DNA from: Alicyclobacillus tolerans
GTDB taxonomy: Bacteria; Bacillota; Bacilli; Alicyclobacillales; Alicyclobacillaceae
Assembly (NCBI RefSeq): GCF_001447355.1
Contig: NZ_JXBW01000006.1
Coordinates: forward strand, 142,902-206,901
Reading direction: 5' to 3'
Length of the DNA: 64,000 nt
Shown: piece after piece, positions 26,556 to 35,118 of the stretch
Layout of the letters: every line of letters starts with the position of its first letter
Numbering within the stretch: position 1 is the stretch's first letter
Program-made: the position numbers and the translations under genes
The notes under the pieces: generated by a model
Told to the model about the DNA's origin: nothing
What the model saw: the letters and a program-made list of their open reading frames with translations, nothing else
Databases searched by the model: none

Positions 26556-26567
26556 GAAAACGGTTTC
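26556..26567. promoter_or_regulatory. LacI-type operator, copy 2
   Basis: GAAAACGGTTTC within CGAAAACGGTTTCG lies midway in the divergent region, 117 bp (centre to centre) from copy 1. Confidence 0.6.
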
Positions 26568-26678
26568 GACACAAACACTAGTGCGGTTCGCCCTAGACAA
26601 TGGTTATTGTGCATCATTTGTTGTTCATTTTCAAGTGCGAAATTTGGTTGAACGAGTAGAAAAATATAGAACGAGTTC

Positions 26679-26690
26679 GAAAACGGTTCC
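26679..26690. promoter_or_regulatory. LacI-type operator, copy 3
   Basis: GAAAACGGTTCC within CGAAAACGGTTCCG lies 123 bp from copy 2 and 167 bp before the beta-mannosidase start. A TATAAT-like -10 for that gene is at 26813-26818. Spacing of the three sites would allow DNA looping by a tetrameric or dimeric repressor. Confidence 0.55.
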
Positions 26691-26856
26691 GAAAATGGGT
26701 AGGTCGATGCCTGTTATGCTCGGAGAAGCCGCAATTGACGCCAAACTTCCGCCATGGCTGCCACGACTGCCGCAACATTCGGTTTCGTCTATCAACATAG
26801 TGCCCCGTTTTGTATAATGTCGCTTGTACGACCTATGTCAATGTTAGGAGGCTACT

Positions 26857-29403
26857 ATGACTTCCACGCTCTATCTTCACGACAACTGGCGTTTTTCGGC
26901 GGCCAACGAAATCGATTGGCATAACGCTACGGTCCCTGGGTGCATCCACACAGATCTGCAAGCAAACGGCCTCATACCTGATCCGTTCTACGGAACTCAT
27001 GAGGGCTCGATACAATGGATCGATAAACAAGATTGGCTATATGAAACCGTATTCGATGTGCCTCAGGAGGTGTTGAACGAATCACAAATCGAGATCGTCT
27101 TTGAAGGTTTGGATACCTATGCAGAAGTGTTCCTGAATGACACGCTCATTCTCTCGGCCGACAATATGTTTCGGACATGGCGCACAGAAGTCAAGCGCTT
27201 CTTAAAAACCCATGGTAACCGGTTACATATCCGCCTTCGTTCGCCGATTAAAGAAGATTTGCCAAAGCTAGAACGCTTAGGGTATGGTCTGCCTGCAACG
27301 AATGACCAGTCAGAGCGTGGAGGTTTAGGTGATAAAAAACTGAGTGTATTCAGCCGCAAAGCCCCTTACCATTACGGCTGGGATTGGGGTCCACGCCTTG
27401 TGACAAGCGGCATTTGGCGACCTGTCAAACTTGAAGCCTGGTCACAAGCACGCATCACAGATGTCTATATTCACCAATCTAGCGTTACACTTGAGCATGC
27501 CATATTAGAAACGAATATTGACATCGATTCCGAAGTAGATGGCCCGGCCCTTCTTCAACTGCATGTGGACGGACGAGTCATCAAGAGACAAGTGTCACTT
27601 AGCCAAGGCATGCAGACGTACTCAATCCCTGTGGATATCCAAGATCCTCGGCTTTGGTGGCCACGCGGCTATGGCGAAGCCAACTTATACACATTCCGCG
27701 CAGAAGTGTTGATTGCCGGAACGGTAATTGCGAGCCGTACGATGCGTACGGGCCTACGTGATATTCAACTGGTTCAGACGAATGACGAAATGGGCACCTC
27801 GTTTTATTTTCAAGTGAACGGTGTCCCTGTGTTCGCCAAGGGAGCCAACCACATTCCAAATGATAGCTTCATCACGGAAGTCGACGAAGAACGCTATCGA
27901 CATGAAATTGTAACGGCCGCTGAGTCCAACATGAACATGTTGCGAGTATGGGGCGGCGGCGTATACGAAGACGACTGTTTTTACAACTTGTGCGACGAAT
28001 ATGGAATTATGGTCTGGCAAGATTTCATGTTCGCCTGTAGCATGTATCCCGGCGACGAAGCGTTTTTGCGAAATGTGGAACAAGAAGCAGAGGACAACGT
28101 CCGGCGACTCCGAAATCATCCGTGCATTGTCCTGTGGTGTGGTAACAACGAGATCGACACCGCTTGGGCACAATACGATGAACAGGGAGGATGGGGTTGG
28201 AAACAACAGTACACCTCTACACAGCGGGCAGAAATTTGGTCCGCCTATGAAGCCATTTTCCACCGCCTCTTGCCCGATGTCGTAGCTCGCTTGGCGCCAC
28301 GAGCCGCATATTGGCCGTCCTCTCCTATGCAAGCACTCACGGGAGATATCAATCAGCATGCCAAGAACGATTCAACACGAGGCGATATTCACTACTGGGG
28401 CGTATGGCATGCTGTAGAACCGTTCTCTAACTATAACGTCTACCTTGGCCGTTTCATGAGCGAATACGGATTTCAGTCATTTCCTGAACTGCGCACAGTG
28501 CGATCTTACGCTAGCGAAGCTGACATGGAACTGGAATCGGATGTGATGAAATGGCACCAGCGCAGCGGCGATGGCAACCGACTAATTAAAGAGTATATGG
28601 ACATCTATCTGCCGACACCAAAGGACTTCCCTGCATTTTTAACGATGAGTCAAGTCTTGCAGGCTGAGGCCATCCAAACAGCCATAGAAGCGCACCGCCG
28701 CAAGAAACCGTACTGTATGGGCAGTCTGTACTGGCAAATCAATGATTGCTGGCCCGTCGCTTCCTGGTCGAGCATGGATTATTTCGGACGCTGGAAAGCG
28801 CTACAGTATTATGCAAAGCGAAGCTTTCGTGACATCGCCATATCCTTAGAAGAAGATGATGAACACATTGCGGTCCAAATCATCTCGGATGGACGCGAAG
28901 ATCTCGCAGCTACACTACATGTCCAGTTGTTTCAATTTGATGGCCAACAGATTCGCGAGCACACGACACAGGTACACGTCGAAGCTAATCGCGTAATGAC
29001 TGCGTTTTCGTTGAACAAAAACGACTGGACGGCAGGCTGTTCTCTGCCTGAAATTGTCCTAGTGGCTACACTCGAGAATCAAGGTCACACACTCGATCAA
29101 AAATGCCACTACTTCACTTCAGTGAAAGAGTTGCGACTACGCAAGGCAACCATCACTGTTCGACCCGTAAATCCCGACAATGGAATGACCTTCTTGGTAG
29201 AAACGAACGTCTTCGCCAAAAGCGTGATGTTAACTGCATCTGTTGAAGGCGTCTTTTCAGACAATTATTTCGATCTCGTTCCGGGGCTGACAAAGACGGT
29301 CACATTTTTGCGGCGCGAACCCGGTCAAACTGCTCTCCAGCCTGCGCAACCGGGACTCATTACCGCGTCGTCCATGTGTGATTGGACAGCCGTAGCGCAA
29401 TGA
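26857..29403 (+). CDS. Beta-mannosidase, glycoside hydrolase family 2
   Basis: The 848-aa cytoplasmic enzyme hydrolyses terminal beta-mannose from manno-oligosaccharides. It shows the GH2 sugar-binding start (LHDNWRFSAANEIDWHNATVPGCIHTDL), WPRGYGEANLYTF, the acid/base glutamate in CIVLWCGNNEIDTAW and the nucleophile in FMSEYGFQSFPEL. Length and motifs match bacterial ManB/GH2 beta-mannosidases. It is transcribed away from the importer operon and shares three operators with it, so the cluster probably feeds on beta-mannan or glucomannan fragments. Confidence 0.95.
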   Translation: MTSTLYLHDNWRFSAANEIDWHNATVPGCIHTDLQANGLIPDPFYGTHEGSIQWIDKQDWLYETVFDVPQEVLNESQIEIVFEGLDTYAEVFLNDTLILSADNMFRTWRTEVKRFLKTHGNRLHIRLRSPIKEDLPKLERLGYGLPATNDQSERGGLGDKKLSVFSRKAPYHYGWDWGPRLVTSGIWRPVKLEAWSQARITDVYIHQSSVTLEHAILETNIDIDSEVDGPALLQLHVDGRVIKRQVSLSQGMQTYSIPVDIQDPRLWWPRGYGEANLYTFRAEVLIAGTVIASRTMRTGLRDIQLVQTNDEMGTSFYFQVNGVPVFAKGANHIPNDSFITEVDEERYRHEIVTAAESNMNMLRVWGGGVYEDDCFYNLCDEYGIMVWQDFMFACSMYPGDEAFLRNVEQEAEDNVRRLRNHPCIVLWCGNNEIDTAWAQYDEQGGWGWKQQYTSTQRAEIWSAYEAIFHRLLPDVVARLAPRAAYWPSSPMQALTGDINQHAKNDSTRGDIHYWGVWHAVEPFSNYNVYLGRFMSEYGFQSFPELRTVRSYASEADMELESDVMKWHQRSGDGNRLIKEYMDIYLPTPKDFPAFLTMSQVLQAEAIQTAIEAHRRKKPYCMGSLYWQINDCWPVASWSSMDYFGRWKALQYYAKRSFRDIAISLEEDDEHIAVQIISDGREDLAATLHVQLFQFDGQQIREHTTQVHVEANRVMTAFSLNKNDWTAGCSLPEIVLVATLENQGHTLDQKCHYFTSVKELRLRKATITVRPVNPDNGMTFLVETNVFAKSVMLTASVEGVFSDNYFDLVPGLTKTVTFLRREPGQTALQPAQPGLITASSMCDWTAVAQ

Positions 29404-29445
29404 TGTTCATGAAAGCTCTGATGTTCCTATAGTCTCGAACATCGT

Positions 29446-29475
29446 GCAAGGGTTGCCTTGATGGGCAACCCTTGC
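29446..29475. terminator. Convergent hairpin terminator
   Basis: A perfect 12-bp stem, GCAAGGGTTGCC (29446-29457) with GGCAACCCTTGC (29464-29475), separates the beta-mannosidase from the convergent lipoprotein gene. Neither side has a long T tract. Confidence 0.6.
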
Positions 29476-29481
29476 GTTATC

Positions 29482-29931
29482 TTAGGCACTTGGGCGGTAT
29501 TTTTGCAAAGAGTTTTTTAATGCATCCAATGCGGTTTGCAGTTTGCTATATGCCGATGCCGGCGCACCCTCGCCATTGATAGCATCCTCTATCGTCACGA
29601 CGGCCTCGGCTTGTTCAAACAGAATGCCGTTTGGAGAATTTGGGGCACTACGGGTACCTAAATCCGTGATGGTCTCCAGTTGTGTGTCGTAACTGACATT
29701 GCGATTTTCTGCAATCGTCTTCGAAACTCCGTGATAAATCGTTTCACACACTTGGTAAAGATGCGGATCAACGGAATGTTGATTGGCCGACGGACTGGCA
29801 GACTGATTCACTCCGTCACTTGACACCGTTTGGTTCGCTGGCATGGTGTTCGCTGAGTCGGATTGGACTGTGCCACATCCGGCGGTCAGCAGAAATATGC
29901 AGCAAAGCGGCCAAACCCATGGTTTTCGCAC
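29482..29931 (-). CDS. Small secreted lipoprotein, unknown function
   Basis: The 149-aa precursor starts at GTG after AGGGAGGG, has the signal peptide PWVWPLCCIFLLTAGC with a lipobox cysteine near residue 19, then a Ser/Asn-rich linker and a helical domain (HLYQVCETIYHGVSKTIAENRN). It follows the ferredoxin gene and its terminator on the same strand. No family is recognised. Confidence 0.7.
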   Translation of the reverse strand: MRKPWVWPLCCIFLLTAGCGTVQSDSANTMPANQTVSSDGVNQSASPSANQHSVDPHLYQVCETIYHGVSKTIAENRNVSYDTQLETITDLGTRSAPNSPNGILFEQAEAVVTIEDAINGEGAPASAYSKLQTALDALKNSLQKYRPSA

Positions 29932-29967
29932 ACCCTATCCCTCCCTTACATGTTCTCCATGAAACAT

Positions 29968-30000
29968 AAAGCCGCCGATTCGCATCTGCGAACCGACGGC
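29968..30000 (-). terminator. Terminator of the ferredoxin gene
   Basis: A 14-bp interrupted stem (29971-29984 with 29987-30000, including TTCGCA/TGCGAA) is followed on the minus strand by TTTATGTTT, 14 nt after the ferredoxin stop. Confidence 0.75.
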
Positions 30001-30013
30001 ACCGTCCATCTGC

Positions 30014-30250
30014 TTACTTCTTAAAGAAGTCAGCATTCTTTTGGATGAAGTCCTTTTCATCCTCCGGAACGAAATCTTCCTGGAAAATCGCGCTAACCGG
30101 ACAAACCGGCTCGCACGCAGCGCAATCGATGCACAAATCCGGATCGATATAATATTGATCTGGACCTTCATGGATTGCATCAACCGGACAGGTTTCGACA
30201 CAATCCGCAGCCTTCTCGCCAATGCAAGGCGAGGTAATGACAAACGGCAT
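30014..30250 (-). CDS. fdx: Ferredoxin, bacillus 7Fe type
   Basis: The 78-aa protein has CIGEKAADCVETCPVDAI and CIDCAACEPVCPVSAI. The first motif with seven residues between its first two cysteines suggests a [3Fe-4S] site and the second a [4Fe-4S] site, as in thermostable Bacillus and Alicyclobacillus ferredoxins. It is a cytoplasmic electron carrier. The start has GGAGG 9-10 nt upstream. Confidence 0.93.
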   Translation of the reverse strand: MPFVITSPCIGEKAADCVETCPVDAIHEGPDQYYIDPDLCIDCAACEPVCPVSAIFQEDFVPEDEKDFIQKNADFFKK

Positions 30251-30414
30251 TCGTATGATCCTCCTTTGGAGTAAAGTCAGGATGATGTCCTATTAGAGAT
30301 ATACATCAAATGTATAGGAAAACTCAAACGAAATCTTTGTGGCAATTTATTACGAACTGCCTATCGAGTTTTCCACGGAAATAGAAAATACACAATAACG
30401 AAAGAATTCAGTGC

Positions 30415-30648
30415 TCACTTCAGCAATGCCAAAGCATGACGCCTTGCCGTATCCTGGTATTGAGTCAATACAATGGACACATAAAAATTGAGAATGTACA
30501 AGATTTCCCACTCGATGCCTTGGCCGTGCTTGACATGTAGCCTATGTGGGCACGATGTCGCCTTTGACCGCAGCGCAACCACGCTCGCCCTTGGTAGACC
30601 GGCCAGGCTATCATACCCGCCTCTCCACGTCAAACACTCACTTGGCAA
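30415..30648 (-). other. Open frame of doubtful status (77 codons) in an intergenic patch
   Basis: The 490-bp gap between the ferredoxin and the IS3 remnant holds one minus-strand frame ending ILYILNFYVSIVLTQYQDTARRHALALLK. The C-terminal half looks coding, but no SD fits the start. It may be the tail of a gene destroyed by the neighbouring insertion. An inverted repeat GGAAAACTC/GAGTTTTCC (30317-30325, 30366-30374) lies upstream of the ferredoxin. Confidence 0.25.
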
Positions 30649-30738
30649 TGTGCACCGGCACCTTTCAACCGTTCCTCGAAATATTGGCGTTCGACGTCAT
30701 CGGACGTCCGATAGCCAACTGCAGGAGCGAGGAATTTT

Positions 30739-31174
30739 CGGCCGTTCGCGCCATGCGTAATAGCTGCTCCGAGATACACCGAGGACTTTGTACATCTTCT
30801 GAACCGGAAATTTGGAGCGGTACTTGTGGAGCCAGGCATACACTACCTTCCGTGAAGATGCACATTTTTTTTTAGAATTTCATTCTCCTCTCGCAATTGG
30901 CGATTTTCTCGCTCCAGAGCGCACATCGCTTTCGCGTCCGGTCTCAGGTTCCCGCTTCCAACGAATGGGGTCTTAAGATCTTCGCGATACTTCGCGATCC
31001 ACCCTTACAAACTCGTCACGAATATCCCGAGATTGCGTGCGATCTCACTTGGCTTCTGGCCTTCCAAAGCGAGTTGAACAGCATGTAGCTTAAAGTCGTT
31101 GTGGTACTTTTCTGTCACGTGGCTCACCCCGAATGTACTTATTCTTACATTCTCAATTCGCTGTATCCACTGTT
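30739..31174 (-). pseudogene. Decayed IS3-family element, copy A
   Basis: On the minus strand the sequence encodes an IS3-type OrfA start (VTEKYHNDFKLHAVQLALEG, then QKPSEIARNLGI) interrupted by a TAA, then the leucine-zipper region LERENRQLREENEI and the first part of OrfB in a broken frame. It is nearly colinear with copy B at 35212-35654. The end of this copy (TTTTAACCTAACACC, to about 33633) now lies on the other side of the IS21 element, which inserted 19 bp from the IS3 terminus. Confidence 0.8.
31169..31174. repeat. Target-site duplication, left copy
   Basis: ACTGTT directly before the IS21-family left end; an identical ACTGTT (33615-33620) directly follows the right end. Confidence 0.8.
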
Positions 31175-31257
31175 TGTAAATGGCCAGGTTAGAATCGACA
31201 ATAGTGGCCACTAAAAATCGTCATTGATAGGGGTGATAAAAAAGATCCGCACTCCTC

Positions 31258-32841
31258 TTGTCGAAAGTTGTAGGTGCGAACAAACAACATAGACAAGATG
31301 AAGAGGTGCGGATCTTGCGAGAGACTCTCAAAACTATGATACAGGTTCAGACGTTAAAAAACGAGGGGTTAACCAACAAAGCCATTGGAGAAAGATTGGG
31401 AATTCACCGACAGACCGTTGCCAAATATCTGGGTCAGATGCAGCAGGTGCGTCTTCAGGGCCGAGAGATGGATTACACGGCATCCCACCGTGTCCGTCCT
31501 AGACTGATTGATCCTTACCTGGAGTACATACGACGGCGGTTGGAGGCTTATCCGGAACTGACGGCCAAGAGATTGTTCAGGGAGATCCGGGACATGGGAT
31601 TCACTGGGTCAAAGCGGACGGTCCGTCGATACGTTGCTCCGCTTAAAGCAAGGATTCCGGCCCGTGTCTATAAGCCATACGAGACGGAACCGGGAGAACA
31701 AGCGCAGGTCGACTGGGGTCATGAAACATGGGAATACAACGGACAGAAGACGAAGATTTACTGCTTTGTGTTCGTCCTATCTCATTCCCGAATGCGATAC
31801 GTAGAGTACGTGACGTCGTTGGACAGTGTCGTGTTTCTGAATTGCCTGTATCGGGCCTTTGAGTACATCGGCGGTGTGCCAAAGAAGATTCTGTTCGACA
31901 ACGCGAAGGTCGTGGTTAGCGAGCGCGTGGGGCGCGTGATTCGATTCCAGCCCGACCTGCTGCAGTTCGCAGCGTTAATGCAGTTTCAGCCGGAAGCATG
32001 CTGGGTTGAGGACCCGGAAACCAAGGGGAAGGTTGAGTCCACGGTCGGGTACGTTCACCGCGACTTCTACTATGGGCGTGAATTTTCCGATCTGGACAGC
32101 GTGAATCAGCAAGTCCGTCAATGGTGCAATGAGGTGAATCGAGAAGTCCACACCACTACTCAGGCCATACCTGTAGAGCGATGGGCCCTGGAAAAGTCGA
32201 AACTGACTCCCGTTCCAAGGAAGAGACCTGTCCTGTTTCGGGTGCAGCGAGTCAAAGTGGATAAGGCCAGCCAGTTCACATTTCACCAGAACAAGTACTC
32301 CGTCCCCAAAGAGTATGCCCGTCGCTATGTACGACTTGAGATTTATGAACAAGAGTTTCGGGTCATGGCGGATGAAACGGAGATTGGGTGTTGGCCTCGA
32401 ACGACAGAACGCGGCAAGCAGTTCTTGTGTCCAGAGCACTACGAAGGTCGCTTTAAGGGAGCCAAGCAGTCTGCCCTGGAGAACCAGTTCAGGAACCTGT
32501 GCAACCATGCATCTGCTTATCTGCAAGGGTTAACGGAAGCTCGTGGCCATAGCCTTCGCGAGCAGATGCAGCAGATTGTCCAGCTCGCCGACGAGTTTAC
32601 GCAGGATGAGCTCGATGCAGCGATGGAGCGATCGCTACAATTTGGCAGCTTCGGGTATGGTCCATTGCACCGTATCCTGATGAAGCTGCGTGAAGCACCG
32701 GATTCGCTGCCAAAACGGATGACCGCGTCCTCACAGACAGCCATGGTCCCACTCCCGCATGTGGGTGTAGAGACACGGGATCCCAGCTATTATGCCAAAC
32801 GATTGGGAGGTGCCTTATGGAAGACCTCCTCGATGGGCTGA
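31258..32841 (+). CDS. istA: IS21-family transposase IstA
   Basis: The frame codes for up to 527 aa. An N-terminal HTH (LTNKAIGERLGIHRQTVAKYL) is followed by the DDE integrase core, with aspartate in AQVDWGHETW, aspartate in KKILFDNAK and glutamate in ETKGKVESTVGYVHRDF, and a C-terminal domain. The annotated TTG has weak SD support; GTG or ATG starts up to MIQVQTLKNEG at 31336 are possible. It overlaps istB by 25 bp. Confidence 0.92.
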   Translation: MSKVVGANKQHRQDEEVRILRETLKTMIQVQTLKNEGLTNKAIGERLGIHRQTVAKYLGQMQQVRLQGREMDYTASHRVRPRLIDPYLEYIRRRLEAYPELTAKRLFREIRDMGFTGSKRTVRRYVAPLKARIPARVYKPYETEPGEQAQVDWGHETWEYNGQKTKIYCFVFVLSHSRMRYVEYVTSLDSVVFLNCLYRAFEYIGGVPKKILFDNAKVVVSERVGRVIRFQPDLLQFAALMQFQPEACWVEDPETKGKVESTVGYVHRDFYYGREFSDLDSVNQQVRQWCNEVNREVHTTTQAIPVERWALEKSKLTPVPRKRPVLFRVQRVKVDKASQFTFHQNKYSVPKEYARRYVRLEIYEQEFRVMADETEIGCWPRTTERGKQFLCPEHYEGRFKGAKQSALENQFRNLCNHASAYLQGLTEARGHSLREQMQQIVQLADEFTQDELDAAMERSLQFGSFGYGPLHRILMKLREAPDSLPKRMTASSQTAMVPLPHVGVETRDPSYYAKRLGGALWKTSSMG

Positions 32842-33551
32842 AACGCCTGAAACTTCGGTATACCAGGGATTGTGTCGATGAGTACTGTCGGATTGCTGCA
32901 GCGCGCGACATGAGTTTCTACGACTTCTTGAAAATGATTGTCACAGAAGAAGTAGCAGTTCGCGAAGAAACGCAGCGGACGAAACGGTTGCGTAACGCCA
33001 AAATCCCGGCTCACAAAACGCTGGCAGAGTTCGACTTTTCGTTCCAACCCAGCATTCCCAAGCGGGAAATCCTTGAACTGCAGACGTTACGGTTTGTAGA
33101 GAATCACGACAACGTGATCCTTTTGGGACCACCCGGCTTGGGGAAAACACACATCGCGACCGCACTTGCATACGAAGCGGCGATTCAAGGTAAGGATGTG
33201 CTGTTCACCACCGCCCAAGAGCTCGTAGACAATCTCTACGCCGCATTGGCGGATGGCACCGTAAAGAACAAACTAAGGGCACTGGCGAAGCTGGATCTCG
33301 TCGTAATCGACGAGCTTGGATATTTGCCAATGGATGACACGGCAGGAAACCACCTGTTCCAGGTTGTATCCGCGGCTTACGAGCGCCAAAGCCTCATTGT
33401 GACGAGCAACCGACCCTTTCAGGAATGGGGAGCGTTGTTCCCCAACCCATCTTTAGCAAGCGCAACGCTGGACAGGCTGTTACACCACGCATTTGTATTT
33501 ACGTTTTCAGGAGACAGCTACCGAATGAAAGGAGGCACCGCGAGTCTCTAA
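32817..33551 (+). CDS. istB: IS21-family helper ATPase IstB
   Basis: The 244-aa AAA+ protein has an N-terminal helical region, Walker A LLGPPGLGKTHIA, Walker B LVVIDELGYLPMD, and sensor-1 IVTSNRPFQEW. IstB is a DnaC-like ATPase that helps IstA choose and bend target DNA. Its ATG lies inside the istA end. Confidence 0.95.
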   Translation: MEDLLDGLKRLKLRYTRDCVDEYCRIAAARDMSFYDFLKMIVTEEVAVREETQRTKRLRNAKIPAHKTLAEFDFSFQPSIPKREILELQTLRFVENHDNVILLGPPGLGKTHIATALAYEAAIQGKDVLFTTAQELVDNLYAALADGTVKNKLRALAKLDLVVIDELGYLPMDDTAGNHLFQVVSAAYERQSLIVTSNRPFQEWGALFPNPSLASATLDRLLHHAFVFTFSGDSYRMKGGTASL

Positions 33552-33614
33552 TCTCCCACGCCAAGTGATGATTTTAGTTGGCCATTTTAGACGAAAACAA
33601 ATTGGCCATTGACA

Positions 33615-33620
33615 ACTGTT
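33615..33620. repeat. Target-site duplication, right copy
   Basis: ACTGTT follows the right IS21 terminus. Joining left and right flanks restores an IS3 end that matches copy B at 35649-35667 apart from its first base (A here, G in copy B). Confidence 0.8.
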
Positions 33621-33646
33621 TTAACCTAACACCGATTGACTACACA

Positions 33647-33687
33647 AAAGAGGCTGTTCCAAGCACTTGAGGGGGGGCAGCCTCTTT
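33647..33687. terminator. Hairpin downstream of the insertion site
   Basis: AAAGAGGCTG (33647-33656) pairs with CAGCCTCTTT (33678-33687) around a loop with seven G residues. No intact gene now ends here; it may have served a gene lost when the mobile elements arrived. Confidence 0.55.
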
Positions 33688-33739
33688 CATACGTTCAAAA
33701 TCGGTTGCGGCACGAATGCAATGTACGATTGATTTGACG

Positions 33740-33768
33740 TTTACATAGACAGAAATTTGGTTTATGGT
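33740..33768 (+). promoter_or_regulatory. Probable promoter of the orphan gene at 33827
   Basis: TTTACA (33740-33745) and TATGGT (33763-33768) are spaced by 17 nt, about 60 bp before the TTG start, in locally AT-rich DNA. Confidence 0.5.
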
Positions 33769-33826
33769 CATTTATATCTAACCGTGTTGATTTAACTGAC
33801 AATCTTGTTGAAAGGAGAAACCATCT

Positions 33827-34699
33827 TTGTCCAACTTCGAAAGAGAGATGCTTCATCAGGCCGTTAGAAAACAAATTGAACTTCGCGACAAGTGGGGAGA
33901 CGAAATTTTGGACAGAACTCCTCCCGTGCTCTGGTTTGGAAACACCCACTCATCCAAAAAGAAGATAGTCACAATCGGGGCGAATCCGTCTCGGGAAGAA
34001 TTTCTTGCGATGAATAAAGAAGAGGCTCTGAAAGTGTTAGCAGACACCCATGACCAGACCCAGCTCAAATACCTAGAACCACCTAGGAATCGTTTCAGAG
34101 TACTAGATAAGACAGAATCCCTGCAAGACATTCTTCAGAACCAAAGGCTTTCGACAGAAATCTTGGACAGCTACAACAAGTACTTTCAGAAAAATCCTTA
34201 CGAAGAGTGGTTTGGAAAAAAGGCCGATCCATACCGCGTGGAACGGTTAATACGGAGCCTAAACGGATCCTACTACGAGATCGCAGATGTGCAATATACA
34301 AGCATCCATCTAGATTTGTTCCCATTCGTCACGGTGAGTGACTATAACACGGTTAAAGATTTACCACAACGAGATCTGTTTCAAAATCAATGGGCACAGA
34401 ACTTTCTTAGTGCTTTGATAGAGTACGTATCACCCGAACTCATCATCGTATTCGGCAGTGGTAACTTTACCGAATTTAAAAAGCTGTTTTTCGCACATCT
34501 TCGAAAACTATCCTCCGAACTTAAGTTCGAGTATCAAAAGGAGAACGGTCAATCCGTAAGCGCGAGGTACGAAATCATGTCCTATCAAGGGAAAACCAAC
34601 TTGGTTGGGATTTCCACGAACCTGGGCAATCCGACGGGATTCACCAAGCAAGCGTTGGATGCGCTAGGTAACCAAATCCTTCGAGATTTGCACAGATGA
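33827..34699 (+). CDS. Orphan protein with uracil-DNA-glycosylase-like motifs
   Basis: The 290-aa product starts at TTG, 9 nt after AAAGGAG. Seen directly: IVTIGANPSREEFLAMN near residue 47, NPYEEWFGKKADP, HLDLFPFVT, PELIIVFGSGNFTEFKKLFF and near the C-terminus ISTNLGNPTGFTKQALDAL. A GxNPS loop, a P-x-LIIVFG strand and a final NP-loop in this order recall the UDG/SMUG superfamily. The match is by eye and the usual final HPS is absent. The gene is visibly more AT-rich than its surroundings and lies between decayed mobile elements, suggesting horizontal transfer. DNA repair or defence is possible but unproven. Confidence 0.75.
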   Translation: MSNFEREMLHQAVRKQIELRDKWGDEILDRTPPVLWFGNTHSSKKKIVTIGANPSREEFLAMNKEEALKVLADTHDQTQLKYLEPPRNRFRVLDKTESLQDILQNQRLSTEILDSYNKYFQKNPYEEWFGKKADPYRVERLIRSLNGSYYEIADVQYTSIHLDLFPFVTVSDYNTVKDLPQRDLFQNQWAQNFLSALIEYVSPELIIVFGSGNFTEFKKLFFAHLRKLSSELKFEYQKENGQSVSARYEIMSYQGKTNLVGISTNLGNPTGFTKQALDALGNQILRDLHR

Positions 34700-35007
34700 C
34701 GATGCGTAGACCAACCGAATTGGAAAAGTTCCATTAGACCAAATAAGCAATCGATAGACCCTATGACGGCATGTTCGGCTTTGTCCCTTGCAGGCGGAAA
34801 GGCATGTTCCGTACTTTCGAAACCCGACTACCCGTTCCATCCTGGCGTACATATTTATGAAACGTAGATGACAGAGAAAATGAGTTGTAAGGTCAGCTAG
34901 ATTTTTCAAAAATCAGCAGATCCAATGAGAGCATGGCAAGGATGAAGCACAAAATGGTATTTGCTGTGGTGATCTTTCATCGCTACGTTAAAGGAGTGAG
35001 GCAGAAT
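34700..35007. other. Intergenic stretch with no recognised gene
   Basis: Neither strand has a supported frame here. The DNA is AT-rich, continuous in character with the orphan gene before it and the regulator stump after it. Confidence 0.5.
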
Positions 35008-35118
35008 GTGTCTGGTACGAAAAATAGGGCTCGATTGCTTCTATCCAATCACATATTTCACAAGAAGACTGATGAACAGCACCCACTTTCACTAAATGAA
35101 CTTAAGGATCGGCTATGA
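35008..35118 (+). pseudogene. 5' stump of a WYL-type transcriptional regulator
   Basis: A GTG at 35008, with AAAGGAGTGAGG upstream, begins NRARLLLSNHIFHKKTDEQH then PLSLNELKDRL and meets a stop at the IS3 junction. The pattern leucine-rich helix, K-TDE-HPLS-EL matches the N-terminal HTH of WYL-domain regulators, normally over 300 aa. Only about 36 residues remain, and the rest is not found in the window. Identification is by motif memory and therefore tentative. Confidence 0.45.

Larger units (their letters stand above)
31175..33614 (+). mobile_element. Complete IS21-family insertion sequence (2440 bp)
   Basis: The element has TG...CA termini: left TGTAAATGGCCA (31175-31186), right TGGCCATTGACA (33603-33614), complementary at 11 of 12 positions. 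A second internal repeat, GTGGCCACTAAAAATC on the left and its counterpart ATGGCCAACTAAAATC on the right, lies about 30 bp in, matching the multiple terminal repeats typical of IS21. It carries overlapping istA and istB and a 6-bp target duplication. Both genes are intact, so it may be active. Confidence 0.9.
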
